From contig DEYT01000128.1 in assembly GCA_002364975.1 (NCBI GenBank), positions 1 to 40,531 on the forward strand: a stretch of 40,531 nucleotides of DNA, given 5' to 3'. This DNA is from Opitutia bacterium UBA3151 (GTDB lineage Bacteria > Verrucomicrobiota > Verrucomicrobiia > Opitutales > Seribacteraceae). Shown in pieces: positions 7,454 to 15,299 of this stretch (its first letter is position 1; the number at the start of each line of letters is the position of its first letter). Made by a program: the position numbers and the translations under genes. The notes below the pieces were generated by a model, which saw only the letters and a list, made by a program, of their open reading frames with translations, did not search any database and had not been told where the DNA came from.

Positions 7454-8059
7454 TTGATATCTTCGTATGAAGACCTTGTTAAAGGGTTAAAATCCCTGCC
7501 GGGTCTGGGCTTTCGATCTGCGGAAAAAATTGCACTGCATTTATTGGTTGAGAAGCCAAAGCAGGCTTCCACACTCTCCAAAGCGATTCAAAATGCATCT
7601 GAAAATTTGGGACCATGTTCCGTTTGTGGCAACCTAACCGAACATGAAAAATGCTCAATTTGTATGGATGAGGAACGGGATGAGTCAACCATTTGCATTG
7701 TGGAATCGGTAACGGATTTATATGCGATGGAGAGGTCTGGAGTGTTTAGGGGGAAATATCATGTTCTCCAGGGGAAACTATCTCCGATCCGTGGAGTTGG
7801 ACCTGAGCAACTTAATTTTTCTTCCCTCTCAAAGCGTCTTGAAAATGATCTTCTGAAAGAAATTATTTTAGCTCTTGGAAATGATATGGAAGGAGAGGCT
7901 ACTTGTCATTATATCAAGGAGGAAATCATCGGAGAGAAAAATATTCAGGTTAGTCGAATCGGATTTGGACTACCTAGTGGTGCAGGTATCACCTACGCCG
8001 ATGAGACAACATTAAAAAATGCCCTTGAGGGCAGAAAGAATATAGCACCCGAAATCTAA
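7454..8059 (+). CDS. recR: Recombination protein RecR
   Basis: RecR, a DNA-clamp component of the RecFOR pathway, about 201 residues. The N-terminal helix-hairpin-helix SLPGLGFRSAEKIALHLL, the C4 zinc finger (CSVCGN and KCSICM) and the TOPRIM domain (CIVESVTDLYAMERSG, then GATCHY-like EGEATCHYIKEE) are all present. No ATG is available. A TTG at 7454 gives the usual length of about 200; a GTG at 7412 would overlap ybaB by 29 bases. The stop codon overlaps that of the facing giant-propeller gene (8056-8059). Confidence 0.93.
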   Translation: MISSYEDLVKGLKSLPGLGFRSAEKIALHLLVEKPKQASTLSKAIQNASENLGPCSVCGNLTEHEKCSICMDEERDESTICIVESVTDLYAMERSGVFRGKYHVLQGKLSPIRGVGPEQLNFSSLSKRLENDLLKEIILALGNDMEGEATCHYIKEEIIGEKNIQVSRIGFGLPSGAGITYADETTLKNALEGRKNIAPEI

Positions 8060-8400
8060 AAGAGCGATTCTTCCAGGCTTACTGCTTCGTTGGGGTCAAA
8101 GGAGGTCCAGACTTGATTTTGGTAATGATAAATTCGGGATGAACCTAGAGGGGCGAACGAGAAATAAAGCCAATCCCCATCTTCTCGAGACCATGCCAGT
8201 CCATCTCCAAAAGCCACACTGGACAACCATAGCCATCCTAATTGAGGGGACCAAGTCCATAAACTGTCATCATCAATCGGGACAATGTAAAGCCAGCCGA
8301 TTTCCAAGTGATAGCACCAATTCTCGTTGGTGAAATGAAAATATCCAAGCCAGTCCGAACTGTACCAGTTGGAACCCAAATCATTTATTCCAGAGATGCT
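8056..8400 (-). other. Trp-rich C-terminal domain of the propeller protein
   Basis: The part encoding residues 1048-1161. It contains four or five short modules of the form W-L-G-Y-F, EIGWLYIV, QLGWLWLSS, DGDWLYFSF and YHYQNQVW, with 11 Trp and many Tyr and Phe. From memory, similar aromatic-rich tails occur at the C-terminus of many large exported proteins of Opitutia-type Verrucomicrobiota. An anchoring or sorting role is inference only. Confidence 0.5.
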
Positions 8401-11400
8401 AGTAACCATAAGGGTTTCAAAATTGGCAGTAAGTTCGTAGTTCATATCCATCGATAAAAGAATGGCTTTTTCAGTGTTGGATTCTAAGTTTGCACCGGAC
8501 CATCCCAAGAACTTGTATCCGTCTGAAGGCAATGCACGAATCGATGCGGTACTTCCATGAGTGAAAGTTCCTCCTCCTTCAACTATACCTCCTGAGTTAT
8601 TGGTGGATAAGCTGAGAGTGTATTGGTTGACCTCAAATGACAAAGAGATGTTGAGGTCTTGATCCATTAAGATACTGACAGTTTCTAACAATGGATTATC
8701 GATACCAGCACCATGCCAGCTTTTGAAATGATACCCATTTTCTGGAATTGCAGAGATCGAGACTTCGGTTCCGAAGTCATAGGTTCCGCTTCCCGTCCCA
8801 CTTCCTCCAAGTGAAGCATTGATTTCCAAGGCAAAAGTCAATGGGCTGAAATGAGCGGTTGCATTTGAATCTGAATGGATAATCATTTCCGTGGAGGATG
8901 AATTTGGATCATCGAAATTTCCTCCAGACCAGTGGGAGAAAGCATAACCCGTAGATGGAGTGGCTGAAATAGCCACCGAAAAACCCATGGGGTAGCTACC
9001 CGAACCAGAAGTTGTACCGGCAATATTTGGAGAAGAAGTGAGAATTAAGGACTTTTCTTCCAAGGGCTTTGCTTCAAAAACCGCGGTGATTTGCTGATTC
9101 TGGTTCATTAGAATGGTGGTCGAAGATGAATTTGGATCAGTAATATCAAACCCTTCCCATCGAACAAAAAGATAGCCCGATTCGGGGATGGCATTGATAT
9201 TCACCATAGTTCCATACGCATAGGTTCCGCTTCCGCTAATGGTACCTCCAGTAGTTGTGATTGGAGATAAAGTAAATTGGTCGATTTCAAAAATTGCACT
9301 TAGAGATATATCTTGGGTCATGCTCACCGTAGTTTGGGGGGCATTTACTGAGTCTACATTGTGGCCAAACCAAGAAACAAAAGAGTATCCAGTCGCAGGG
9401 ATTGCTTCAACCGATGCTTCGCTTCCATGAGAAAAAGTACCGGATCCAGTCACGGTTCCTCCATTTCCTGCAGATACAAGCAGAGAGTAAGAGTTGGTCC
9501 CGAAAATAGCGGTTAAATTTCTGTCTTCGATCATGCTAACTGTGGTGGTAGCAGATTGGATATCCGAGATCCCATTCCCTTCCCAGTTCAAAAAACTGAA
9601 GCCGGTGGATGGCACTGCAGAAATGGTTGCCAGATCATCGTGGCTATATGTACCAGCTCCTATCACCGAGCCCTGTCCAGTTGTTGAGATGTTGAGAGCA
9701 TAGGTATTGAGCGTAAAGCTGGCAGTTAAATTTCTAGCTTCGGTCATGCTGACCGTTGTCGAAGACGAGTTGGGATCTGTCACCCCGCTGCCGGTCCAAC
9801 CCGAGAAGGTATAACCATCCGAAGCTGAGGCACTTATTTGAGCTAAATTACCGTATGGAATTAAACCGCTTCCAGTAACGGTTCCCCCTGAGATTACGGT
9901 TACATTTAGCTCATAATTAATGATTTCAAAGTTTGCGGTGATGTTGGTGTCTTGATTTACCGAAAAGGTTAAGCGATCTGAATTCCCCGAGATTCCACCT
10001 GACCAAGATTCAAATTGGTAGCCATCTCCAAGTGAAGAAACTGAAAGGGTTGCAGTTTCACCATATGTGTAGATCCCAGCTCCTTGAATTACCGCAGCGT
10101 CCGTGGGTGTAACTGTAACATTTATTTGGTAGGAGTTTACAGCGAAGACAGCGGAAAGGTAGCGGTCTTCCGTCATTTCGATGGTTGTTGAGGCGGAGCT
10201 TGGATCTGTGGGGCCGCTGCCTGACCAAGATTCAAAAGAGTGGCCTGTAGCAGGAGAAGCGGTTATCGTTACGGAGGAGCCTGGGTTGTAAATTCCGGCT
10301 CCGGAAACTTGACCATAACCTTCGTTATTGGCGAAAATTTCTAAAGTATAGCTTGGCCAAGCCCCGTCTCTTTTTTCATTACCTTGGAACATGGGCCAAT
10401 CTGAAGTCGCAGGTCCAGCCCCGATGTCAACGCAATATAATTTACCATCATAACAACCGTAATATAATTTCCCCGATTCACTAAGAAGGAGGGAAGAATC
10501 CACAATTCCGGCAACTGAGAAACTAATCTCCGATTGATTAGTATCCCATGCTTTAGTTCCATTTGACTCAAATGCTGATAAGTGATTTTCACCTCCACCG
10601 GTATAACCAATGACGTAAACTCTTCCGTTGCTATCGATAACGGGGGCACTGTAAAAAACATCTCCTACGAATGCATCCCAGTTGAGTCCTCCGGTTAAGC
10701 TGGATAAGGAACGCAGGTATCCATCGCGAGATATGAAGAATACATCATTGGTAGTCCCAAGAATAGGAGCTGCATCGACGCGATCCCCGGTCAAGAATTG
10801 CCAATTGAGGCTCGCGTTGTTCTCATTGTCGGCGAGCGAGTAGCAATATCCATTACCAGAGCCAAAATAAATATTTCCAGAGAGGTCGAGGGCTGGAGAG
10901 GAAAGAATCGATTTATTGGTATCGGCTACCTCGTCGATTACATAGGTCCATTTACTACTCCCATCTGGATGAAGGGCATGTAAGGTACCATTTTCATCTC
11001 CAAAATATATGCTACCATCTTGACCCAAGGCAGCAGAGGATGAAATCGGTTGTCCGGCAAAATATTCCCAAGCCAGGGAACCATTACTTTCAAGGGCATA
11101 GAAAATAGAATCTTTGGATCCGACATAGATCTTGCCATCTGCACTAACCGAGGGGCTGGCGATCACATAACTATTAGTTTCAAATTCCCATTGCTTACTC
11201 CCATCGCTCGGGTTAATCGCGTATACTTTGTTATCCCAAGAGCCTACATATATGGTACCGTCTGGCCCAATTGCAGGAGTGGAATCGATCCAATTTTCAG
11301 CATTGAAACTCCACTTGGGACTACCATCCGCATGAAAAGCATGGAGTTTATTATCATTGGAACCAATATAGATTGCTCCATCTGACCCGATGGCGGGTGA

Positions 11401-11541
11401 AGAAAAGATAACTCCTCCAGTGCTTGCATTCCATTCCATGGATACACTCTCGTTTGCAGGATTCCACGAATATCCTACCAAAAACTTAGGTAAGAACAGG
11501 GCAGGAAGTAATAATATGAAACGCAAGGACACAGCTGGCAC
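8056..11541 (-). CDS. Giant exported PQQ-propeller / InlB-type repeat protein
   Basis: Predicted exported protein of 1161 residues. A signal peptide (about 1-23) is followed by a beta-propeller of about eight PQQ-like blades (residues about 40-390; motifs SPAIGSDGAIYIGS, TPAIGPDGTIYVGS and similar). Nine divergent InlB B-type repeats follow (about 398-1047; unit cores such as GHSFESWSGSG, GYTFSGWTGSG and GYSFVSWFGH, each ending in an ITAVFE-like strand). The last 114 residues form a separate Trp-rich domain with 11 Trp. It is probably a surface or secreted protein; the propeller could bind polysaccharide or protein, but no catalytic motif is seen. It lies 41 bases downstream of a histidine-kinase gene on the same strand, so co-transcription is likely. 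Its stop overlaps the recR stop. Confidence 0.88.
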   Translation of the reverse strand: MPAVSLRFILLLPALFLPKFLVGYSWNPANESVSMEWNASTGGVIFSSPAIGSDGAIYIGSNDNKLHAFHADGSPKWSFNAENWIDSTPAIGPDGTIYVGSWDNKVYAINPSDGSKQWEFETNSYVIASPSVSADGKIYVGSKDSIFYALESNGSLAWEYFAGQPISSSAALGQDGSIYFGDENGTLHALHPDGSSKWTYVIDEVADTNKSILSSPALDLSGNIYFGSGNGYCYSLADNENNASLNWQFLTGDRVDAAPILGTTNDVFFISRDGYLRSLSSLTGGLNWDAFVGDVFYSAPVIDSNGRVYVIGYTGGGENHLSAFESNGTKAWDTNQSEISFSVAGIVDSSLLLSESGKLYYGCYDGKLYCVDIGAGPATSDWPMFQGNEKRDGAWPSYTLEIFANNEGYGQVSGAGIYNPGSSVTITASPATGHSFESWSGSGPTDPSSASTTIEMTEDRYLSAVFAVNSYQINVTVTPTDAAVIQGAGIYTYGETATLSVSSLGDGYQFESWSGGISGNSDRLTFSVNQDTNITANFEIINYELNVTVISGGTVTGSGLIPYGNLAQISASASDGYTFSGWTGSGVTDPNSSSTTVSMTEARNLTASFTLNTYALNISTTGQGSVIGAGTYSHDDLATISAVPSTGFSFLNWEGNGISDIQSATTTVSMIEDRNLTAIFGTNSYSLLVSAGNGGTVTGSGTFSHGSEASVEAIPATGYSFVSWFGHNVDSVNAPQTTVSMTQDISLSAIFEIDQFTLSPITTTGGTISGSGTYAYGTMVNINAIPESGYLFVRWEGFDITDPNSSSTTILMNQNQQITAVFEAKPLEEKSLILTSSPNIAGTTSGSGSYPMGFSVAISATPSTGYAFSHWSGGNFDDPNSSSTEMIIHSDSNATAHFSPLTFALEINASLGGSGTGSGTYDFGTEVSISAIPENGYHFKSWHGAGIDNPLLETVSILMDQDLNISLSFEVNQYTLSLSTNNSGGIVEGGGTFTHGSTASIRALPSDGYKFLGWSGANLESNTEKAILLSMDMNYELTANFETLMVTSISGINDLGSNWYSSDWLGYFHFTNENWCYHLEIGWLYIVPIDDDSLWTWSPQLGWLWLSSVAFGDGLAWSREDGDWLYFSFAPLGSSRIYHYQNQVWTSFDPNEAVSLEESLF
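8400..10350 (-). repeat. Nine divergent InlB B-type repeats (protein-level tandem repeat)
   Basis: About nine units of roughly 70 residues (about 215 bases) in tandem within the propeller gene. Each has an ISGSGTY-like turn, a ISAIPxxGYxFxxWxG core, a DPNSSSTTVSM segment and an ITAVFE strand. The units have diverged in DNA sequence, so recombination between them is not obvious, but the N[S]SSTT segment is shared by several. Confidence 0.75.
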
Positions 11542-11582
11542 AAATTTAGTTCAAAGAATAAAATGAAGCCAACTATAATAAA

Positions 11583-12935
11583 TTATTTTCCCTCTTCCTT
11601 CGGTTGCAAAGTGATGATGAATTTTGAACCAGTTTGATTACTTTCGGCCAACTCCAAGCTTCCAGGCATGCATTGAGCAAGTTGATGTGCAAGAGCAAGT
11701 CCAAGACCAGTCCCTCCACTTTTTCTACTCTTGGAAGGATCAAAAAGAAATTCTCTCTCCGTAGATGGAATACCACCACTTGTATCTGAGATGTGAATCT
11801 GGAATTCTTCTGGTTTTTTAGTGGATCCCAATGTCACGATGCTGTCTTTTTTTGATTCGAAAGCATTTTCAATCAGGGTGATTAAAATAGGGGATAGAAG
11901 GGCACTATTTAAGTTGTCAAAAGTTTGATCCAAGGAATTATCTTCTTGGAATTGGACATTTCCAAAGCTCGATATCCCCTTGGTTTTTTCAATGACAATT
12001 TCAAAGATTTCCCGAAGTGAGACTTGGTACACCTTTTTTTGGTCTTCAATTTCTTTAAGCGAATGTAAGGATTGGGAAACCAAGCCCATCATGCGATTAT
12101 GGACTTCGAGGAGCTCATCCGGATCAACAGCACTTTTTTTCGCTGCTTCTTGGGCCAAGATCTGAAGATGGGTGAGGGGTGTTTTTAAGGAATGCATTAA
12201 GTGACCAGTCAGGGCACCGAGGCTGACAGTTTTATATACCTGGGCTAATTTCTGGTTGGTTTTTTGAAGAAGTTGATTTTTTTGTTCCAATCGCTTTTCT
12301 CTTTCTCGAATACGGATACTCATAAATCGAAAGATAATGAACATGATAATCGTACCAGATACCAAGATTAGAATCCCTTGGCTTAAAAATTCCCGGTCGA
12401 TTGCATCCCAATCACTAAGAATGAAGTGTTCTTCAAGTTGAACTTCAAAAACACAGGGTTTCTCTAAGGTATCAACTTTGAGAAATAAGGAAATGCACTC
12501 TCCCCGGTTGTGTCTGAAAAAAGTTTTTTCTGTTTTAATTTTGGTCTGCACGGCATTGAGACCGATGCTTGATCGTTCCCCCGTAATAAGGGGAATGGAG
12601 GAACCATTCATCTCATAGGCAAATATTTGGAGAACTTTTGGAATAGTCAGTGAATCGATAATGATTTTTTCAAGAAGTTCGCTTCGGTCAGAGGTCATTT
12701 CGATTAGACCCAGATCAAAAAAAGTGATGTCGCTTTCCAAAAGTTTAAGTTCAGTTTTCTCTGCGATACTACTGATCTCTGAATCTAACAACTTATACTG
12801 GGATTCAATGATTTGGGAGTGAAACTGAGCCCTCGAATGCCAGAGTAAAATAGCTGTGAGGACAAATAGTAGAAGCAAGCAGAGACCAAAGCCAAACCAT
12901 TCTTTCCGGATTTTCATTGATCTTAAAGTTCCCAT
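11583..12935 (-). CDS. Sensor histidine kinase
   Basis: Membrane sensor kinase of 450 residues. TM1 is at about 13-33, a periplasmic sensor region of unknown fold at about 35-185, and TM2 at about 187-206. A coiled-coil (REREKRLEQKNQLLQ) leads to the H-box HLMHSLKTPLTHL, whose phospho-acceptor is His248. The HATPase domain has the N-box (Asn357 in ENAFESK), G1 box DTSGGI (384-389) and G2 box GGTGLGLAL (407-415). The ATG at 12935 is supported by GGGAG five bases upstream, one of the few good ribosome binding sites here, although it overlaps the preceding gene by 13 bases. The likely partner is the NtrC-type regulator at 15300-16709, since no other regulator is nearby. Confidence 0.93.
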   Translation of the reverse strand: MGTLRSMKIRKEWFGFGLCLLLLFVLTAILLWHSRAQFHSQIIESQYKLLDSEISSIAEKTELKLLESDITFFDLGLIEMTSDRSELLEKIIIDSLTIPKVLQIFAYEMNGSSIPLITGERSSIGLNAVQTKIKTEKTFFRHNRGECISLFLKVDTLEKPCVFEVQLEEHFILSDWDAIDREFLSQGILILVSGTIIMFIIFRFMSIRIREREKRLEQKNQLLQKTNQKLAQVYKTVSLGALTGHLMHSLKTPLTHLQILAQEAAKKSAVDPDELLEVHNRMMGLVSQSLHSLKEIEDQKKVYQVSLREIFEIVIEKTKGISSFGNVQFQEDNSLDQTFDNLNSALLSPILITLIENAFESKKDSIVTLGSTKKPEEFQIHISDTSGGIPSTEREFLFDPSKSRKSGGTGLGLALAHQLAQCMPGSLELAESNQTGSKFIITLQPKEEGK

Positions 12936-14083
12936 TGTACTCCCAATGACCAGAAGTTTGTGTAATATTCATAATCTCTTGCATTTGAAAAATCTTCTTC
13001 TCTTTTCCACTGGAAGTAAAAATCCGTATTTTCATTGAAGGGAAAAGTGGCAGAGGTACTGTAGCTCAAACTTTGCCGTTTGAATCGTTCCCCGGAGTCA
13101 ACCCTTCTATGTTTGTAGAGTGTTTTTGAACCCACAATGCTTGCTTTGGCTCTGAAAAATGAAACCAGTAATTCTTGTTCGAGTCTAAAACCAATTTTTT
13201 CAAAGTCATAATATCCGCCCGCATCATCTTTTAACTGGGTCCACTTCAACTTTGCTGAAGAATTCTTCCAAAGAGAATGACTAAAATCTTTTTGTAATTC
13301 GTAAGAAAGCTCTACTTTTTCAGTTTGCATGGCATCCGTGGAAAGCTGGTTTCCGTCCCCATCTCGTTTGGGTCTTTCTCGGTATTGCTTTTTTGAATAT
13401 TGACCTTCTAATTCCCACTCCAAAAAATTAGGAGTTCCACGGATGGAGATCTGGACCGAGGCATCTTGGTTGTCATCTGCAATGACCTTATAGTCCTCAA
13501 AACCTTTTATGAATTGGATGGACGCCGACCATTGTTCTGAGAATACCTTGGATAAGTAAGGAATCCACTCTGTTTTGTTTGAGCGAACATTCATGGTATA
13601 AGGAAGTCCTAGCTCGGAAAAATCAAAACCTTGGTCGTAATAGATATGACGCACGCGAAGTCCATAAGTATAGGGCGATTTAAGAGGAGTGTAAGCGTGT
13701 TCCAATTGAGCAAGAAGGAGAGAGGTATCCTTATTATCCTCTAACGCGTTGTATCTCTTTCCTTCACCAAATAAATAAAGGTAGGTGAGATATTCCTGAC
13801 TTCCCTGCCGAATGAAAAAAGCTTCAAGCGAGGTTTCCAAAAAAGAAGAATCTTGCCTAACAAATGGGCCATAAAGTGGATTGTCGGAATAGCCGATGGC
13901 GATTTCACCCGAATAAGAGGGAACCCATGGTGCTGTTTTTGTGTCGGTGACTTCCACATTTTCTAATGGATTGTTTCCAAAAAGCATCTGGCTAAGTTCT
14001 TCATCTGATAAAGTGCTGTTCTGGTCTTGTCCAAGAAGAACCGATGTAAGAAAGCATGAGAAAAAATGGAATAAATCCTTAAT
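12923..14083 (-). CDS. Predicted beta-barrel outer-membrane protein, probable ATT start
   Basis: Protein rich in alternating aromatic and polar strands (YLTYLYLFGEGKRY, YGLRVRHIYYDQG, WSASIQFIKGFED, TDFYFQWKREEDF) ending in FWSLGVQWEL, which looks like an outer-membrane beta-barrel. No family is recognised. The first ATG (13987) leaves no signal peptide. The frame stays open 32 codons further upstream, and an ATT at 14083 would start MKDLFHFFSCFLTSVLLG, a convincing signal peptide; the only other candidates in that stretch are non-standard. ATT is a rare start codon, known for infC, so either this gene uses it or a base is wrong. It overlaps the histidine-kinase gene by 13 bases, suggesting coupling between a surface protein and a sensor. 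Confidence 0.65.
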   Translation of the reverse strand: MKDLFHFFSCFLTSVLLGQDQNSTLSDEELSQMLFGNNPLENVEVTDTKTAPWVPSYSGEIAIGYSDNPLYGPFVRQDSSFLETSLEAFFIRQGSQEYLTYLYLFGEGKRYNALEDNKDTSLLLAQLEHAYTPLKSPYTYGLRVRHIYYDQGFDFSELGLPYTMNVRSNKTEWIPYLSKVFSEQWSASIQFIKGFEDYKVIADDNQDASVQISIRGTPNFLEWELEGQYSKKQYRERPKRDGDGNQLSTDAMQTEKVELSYELQKDFSHSLWKNSSAKLKWTQLKDDAGGYYDFEKIGFRLEQELLVSFFRAKASIVGSKTLYKHRRVDSGERFKRQSLSYSTSATFPFNENTDFYFQWKREEDFSNARDYEYYTNFWSLGVQWEL

Positions 14084-14124
14084 GAAGATGAACTAACGCA
14101 AATTAGAGGAGAATTCACAAACAG

Positions 14125-14158
14125 AAAAGCGGGATGACCATGTGGTCATCCCGCTTTT
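14125..14158 (-). terminator. Strong intrinsic terminator after the secreted helical protein gene
   Basis: Perfect 16-bp inverted repeat: AAAAGCGGGATGACCA at 14125-14140 and its complement at 14143-14158, with a 2-nt centre. A-tracts and T-tracts flank the GC-rich stem on both sides, so it can work in both directions. It lies 28 bases after the stop of the gene at 14187-15110 and 41 bases before the start of the next minus-strand gene, and so separates the two transcription units. Confidence 0.88.
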
Positions 14159-14186
14159 AAAATTACCTCAAGATGGGTGAAAAACT

Positions 14187-15110
14187 TTAAAGATCAGAAG
14201 TTCTAGTTGCATCCGTTTCAACCAATTCTCTGATTTCTTTCTTAACTTCTTTGGCTTGGGCTTTAATTTCTTCATGCTTTTCTTTGTTTGCCTCTTTGAA
14301 GTCAGTAATCATTTCTTTACGCTCATCCTTGGTAGCATCCTTAAGATTTTGGTGAAGTTTCTTTTGAGCTTCATGCATTTCTTTTTGTTTTGCTTTGAGA
14401 GCATCTACCTTGCTTTTCAATGCTGCGGTCAGTTCAGGTCTTTCTGGTTTTGGAGGACGATTGGCTTCCATATCTTCCCGGATCGAAGAATGTTTTTCTT
14501 TGATCTCCTCGAACCTTTCCTTATTGCTTTCTTTAAATTCCTCCACTGCGGTTTTAATCTCCTCGCGGGATGCATCCTTTCCAAGTTCTTCTACTTTTGC
14601 TCTCATTTCGGTATGTATGGATTTTTCCAATTCTTTAACCGCAGCAATTTTCTCTTTGACTTCCTCTGAAAGTTCGGGTTTTTGGGGGCGTTTAGGAAGC
14701 TTTCGATCCCCTTTCTCTGCCATTTCTTTACGCAAAGAAGTAAGTTTTTTTTGTGCATCGTCCTTTGAAATTTTACCCTCTTTTAGAGCCTGTAAGGTTT
14801 CTTTTTCGATGTTACGAGGATCTTTTGGATCTACTTTAGGTTTTCCGTTCTTGGCATCCTCTTCGATGTTTTCCTTGATCCAAGAGGCAAGAGTTGAACT
14901 ACCCATACCAAAGCCCCCAGGGAGAGGACGGTAGTCTTTTAATTGAATTTCTGGAGGTCGACCCCAATGAGTTGGAAAGCGTGGACGTTCAACCTCAACT
15001 TTCTTTTTTCCAGGGATGGAAGAGTCAACCTCTGGTTTTTGTTTCTCTTGGGAAAAAGCGAAGGCACTTAGTATTAAGCTTACGATCGTAGGGATTATAA
15101 ATTTTTTCAT
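14187..15110 (-). CDS. Secreted Lys/Glu-rich helical protein with internal duplication
   Basis: Protein of 307 residues. It has a clear signal peptide (1-20, MKKFIIPTIVSLILSAFAFS), a Pro/Gly-rich segment (about 30-75) and a highly charged helical remainder. Two tandem copies of about 77 residues can be aligned: 141-217 and 218-296. Both begin RPxKPE, and both contain EFKESNKERFEEIK or the matching DFKEANKEKHEEIK. No Cys is seen. No known family is recognised. The design, a periplasmic charged helical protein between a response-regulator gene and a kinase gene, recalls ZraP, CpxP and Spy-like chaperones, but the LTxxQ motif is absent, so this is only analogy. It is transcribed as a single gene: own promoter candidate upstream, strong terminator downstream. 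Confidence 0.82.
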   Translation of the reverse strand: MKKFIIPTIVSLILSAFAFSQEKQKPEVDSSIPGKKKVEVERPRFPTHWGRPPEIQLKDYRPLPGGFGMGSSTLASWIKENIEEDAKNGKPKVDPKDPRNIEKETLQALKEGKISKDDAQKKLTSLRKEMAEKGDRKLPKRPQKPELSEEVKEKIAAVKELEKSIHTEMRAKVEELGKDASREEIKTAVEEFKESNKERFEEIKEKHSSIREDMEANRPPKPERPELTAALKSKVDALKAKQKEMHEAQKKLHQNLKDATKDERKEMITDFKEANKEKHEEIKAQAKEVKKEIRELVETDATRTSDL

Positions 15111-15136
15111 ATTTTTATTTAGGAATATTGTTTAAG

Positions 15137-15165
15137 TAAATAGCTGTCATCATATTTTGTGCCAA
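15137..15165 (-). promoter_or_regulatory. Promoter candidate for the secreted helical protein gene
   Basis: On the minus strand TTGGCA (15165-15160) is followed after 17 bases by TATTTA (15142-15137), a sigma-70-like arrangement. The same place reads TGGCAC (15164-15159), 5 bases, then ATGAT (15153-15149), a degenerate sigma-54 site: the -24 half is perfect, but the -12 element has GA instead of GC. Given the NtrC-type regulator encoded just upstream, sigma-54 use is possible. Neither reading is proven. Confidence 0.4.
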
Positions 15166-15167
15166 GA

Positions 15168-15195
15168 TTTACTAATTGCATAAAACACTAGTAAA
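15168..15195. promoter_or_regulatory. Inverted repeat TTTACTA-N14-TAGTAAA, possible operator
   Basis: TTTACTA at 15168-15174 and TAGTAAA at 15189-15195 form a perfect 7-bp inverted repeat with 14 bases between. It lies directly upstream of the promoter candidate at 15137-15165, where an activator dimer could bind. I found only single half sites elsewhere in the window by eye. Confidence 0.4.
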
Positions 15196-15299
15196 CAATG
15201 GATAATGATTTTTTTTGAAAATAAAGGAAGAAAGAAATACTTGTTATGGGAAATATTACCTGTTTCAGGATTTGTATTTTGGTAAGTATTCCCCACTTT

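Noticed and set aside
8400..10350. Tandem repeats considered as a CRISPR or DNA repeat array
   Set aside because: The repetition is at the protein level, diverged in DNA, in frame and explained by InlB B repeats.
11530..11550. TGGCAC on the plus strand near the start of the propeller gene as a sigma-54 site
   Set aside because: Wrong strand for the gene, no GC at the -12 spacing, and inside the start of the coding region.
14256..14934. Open frames on the plus strand rich in Phe, Leu and Ser
   Set aside because: They are the complement of Lys/Glu-rich codons of the secreted helical protein; this is a composition artefact.
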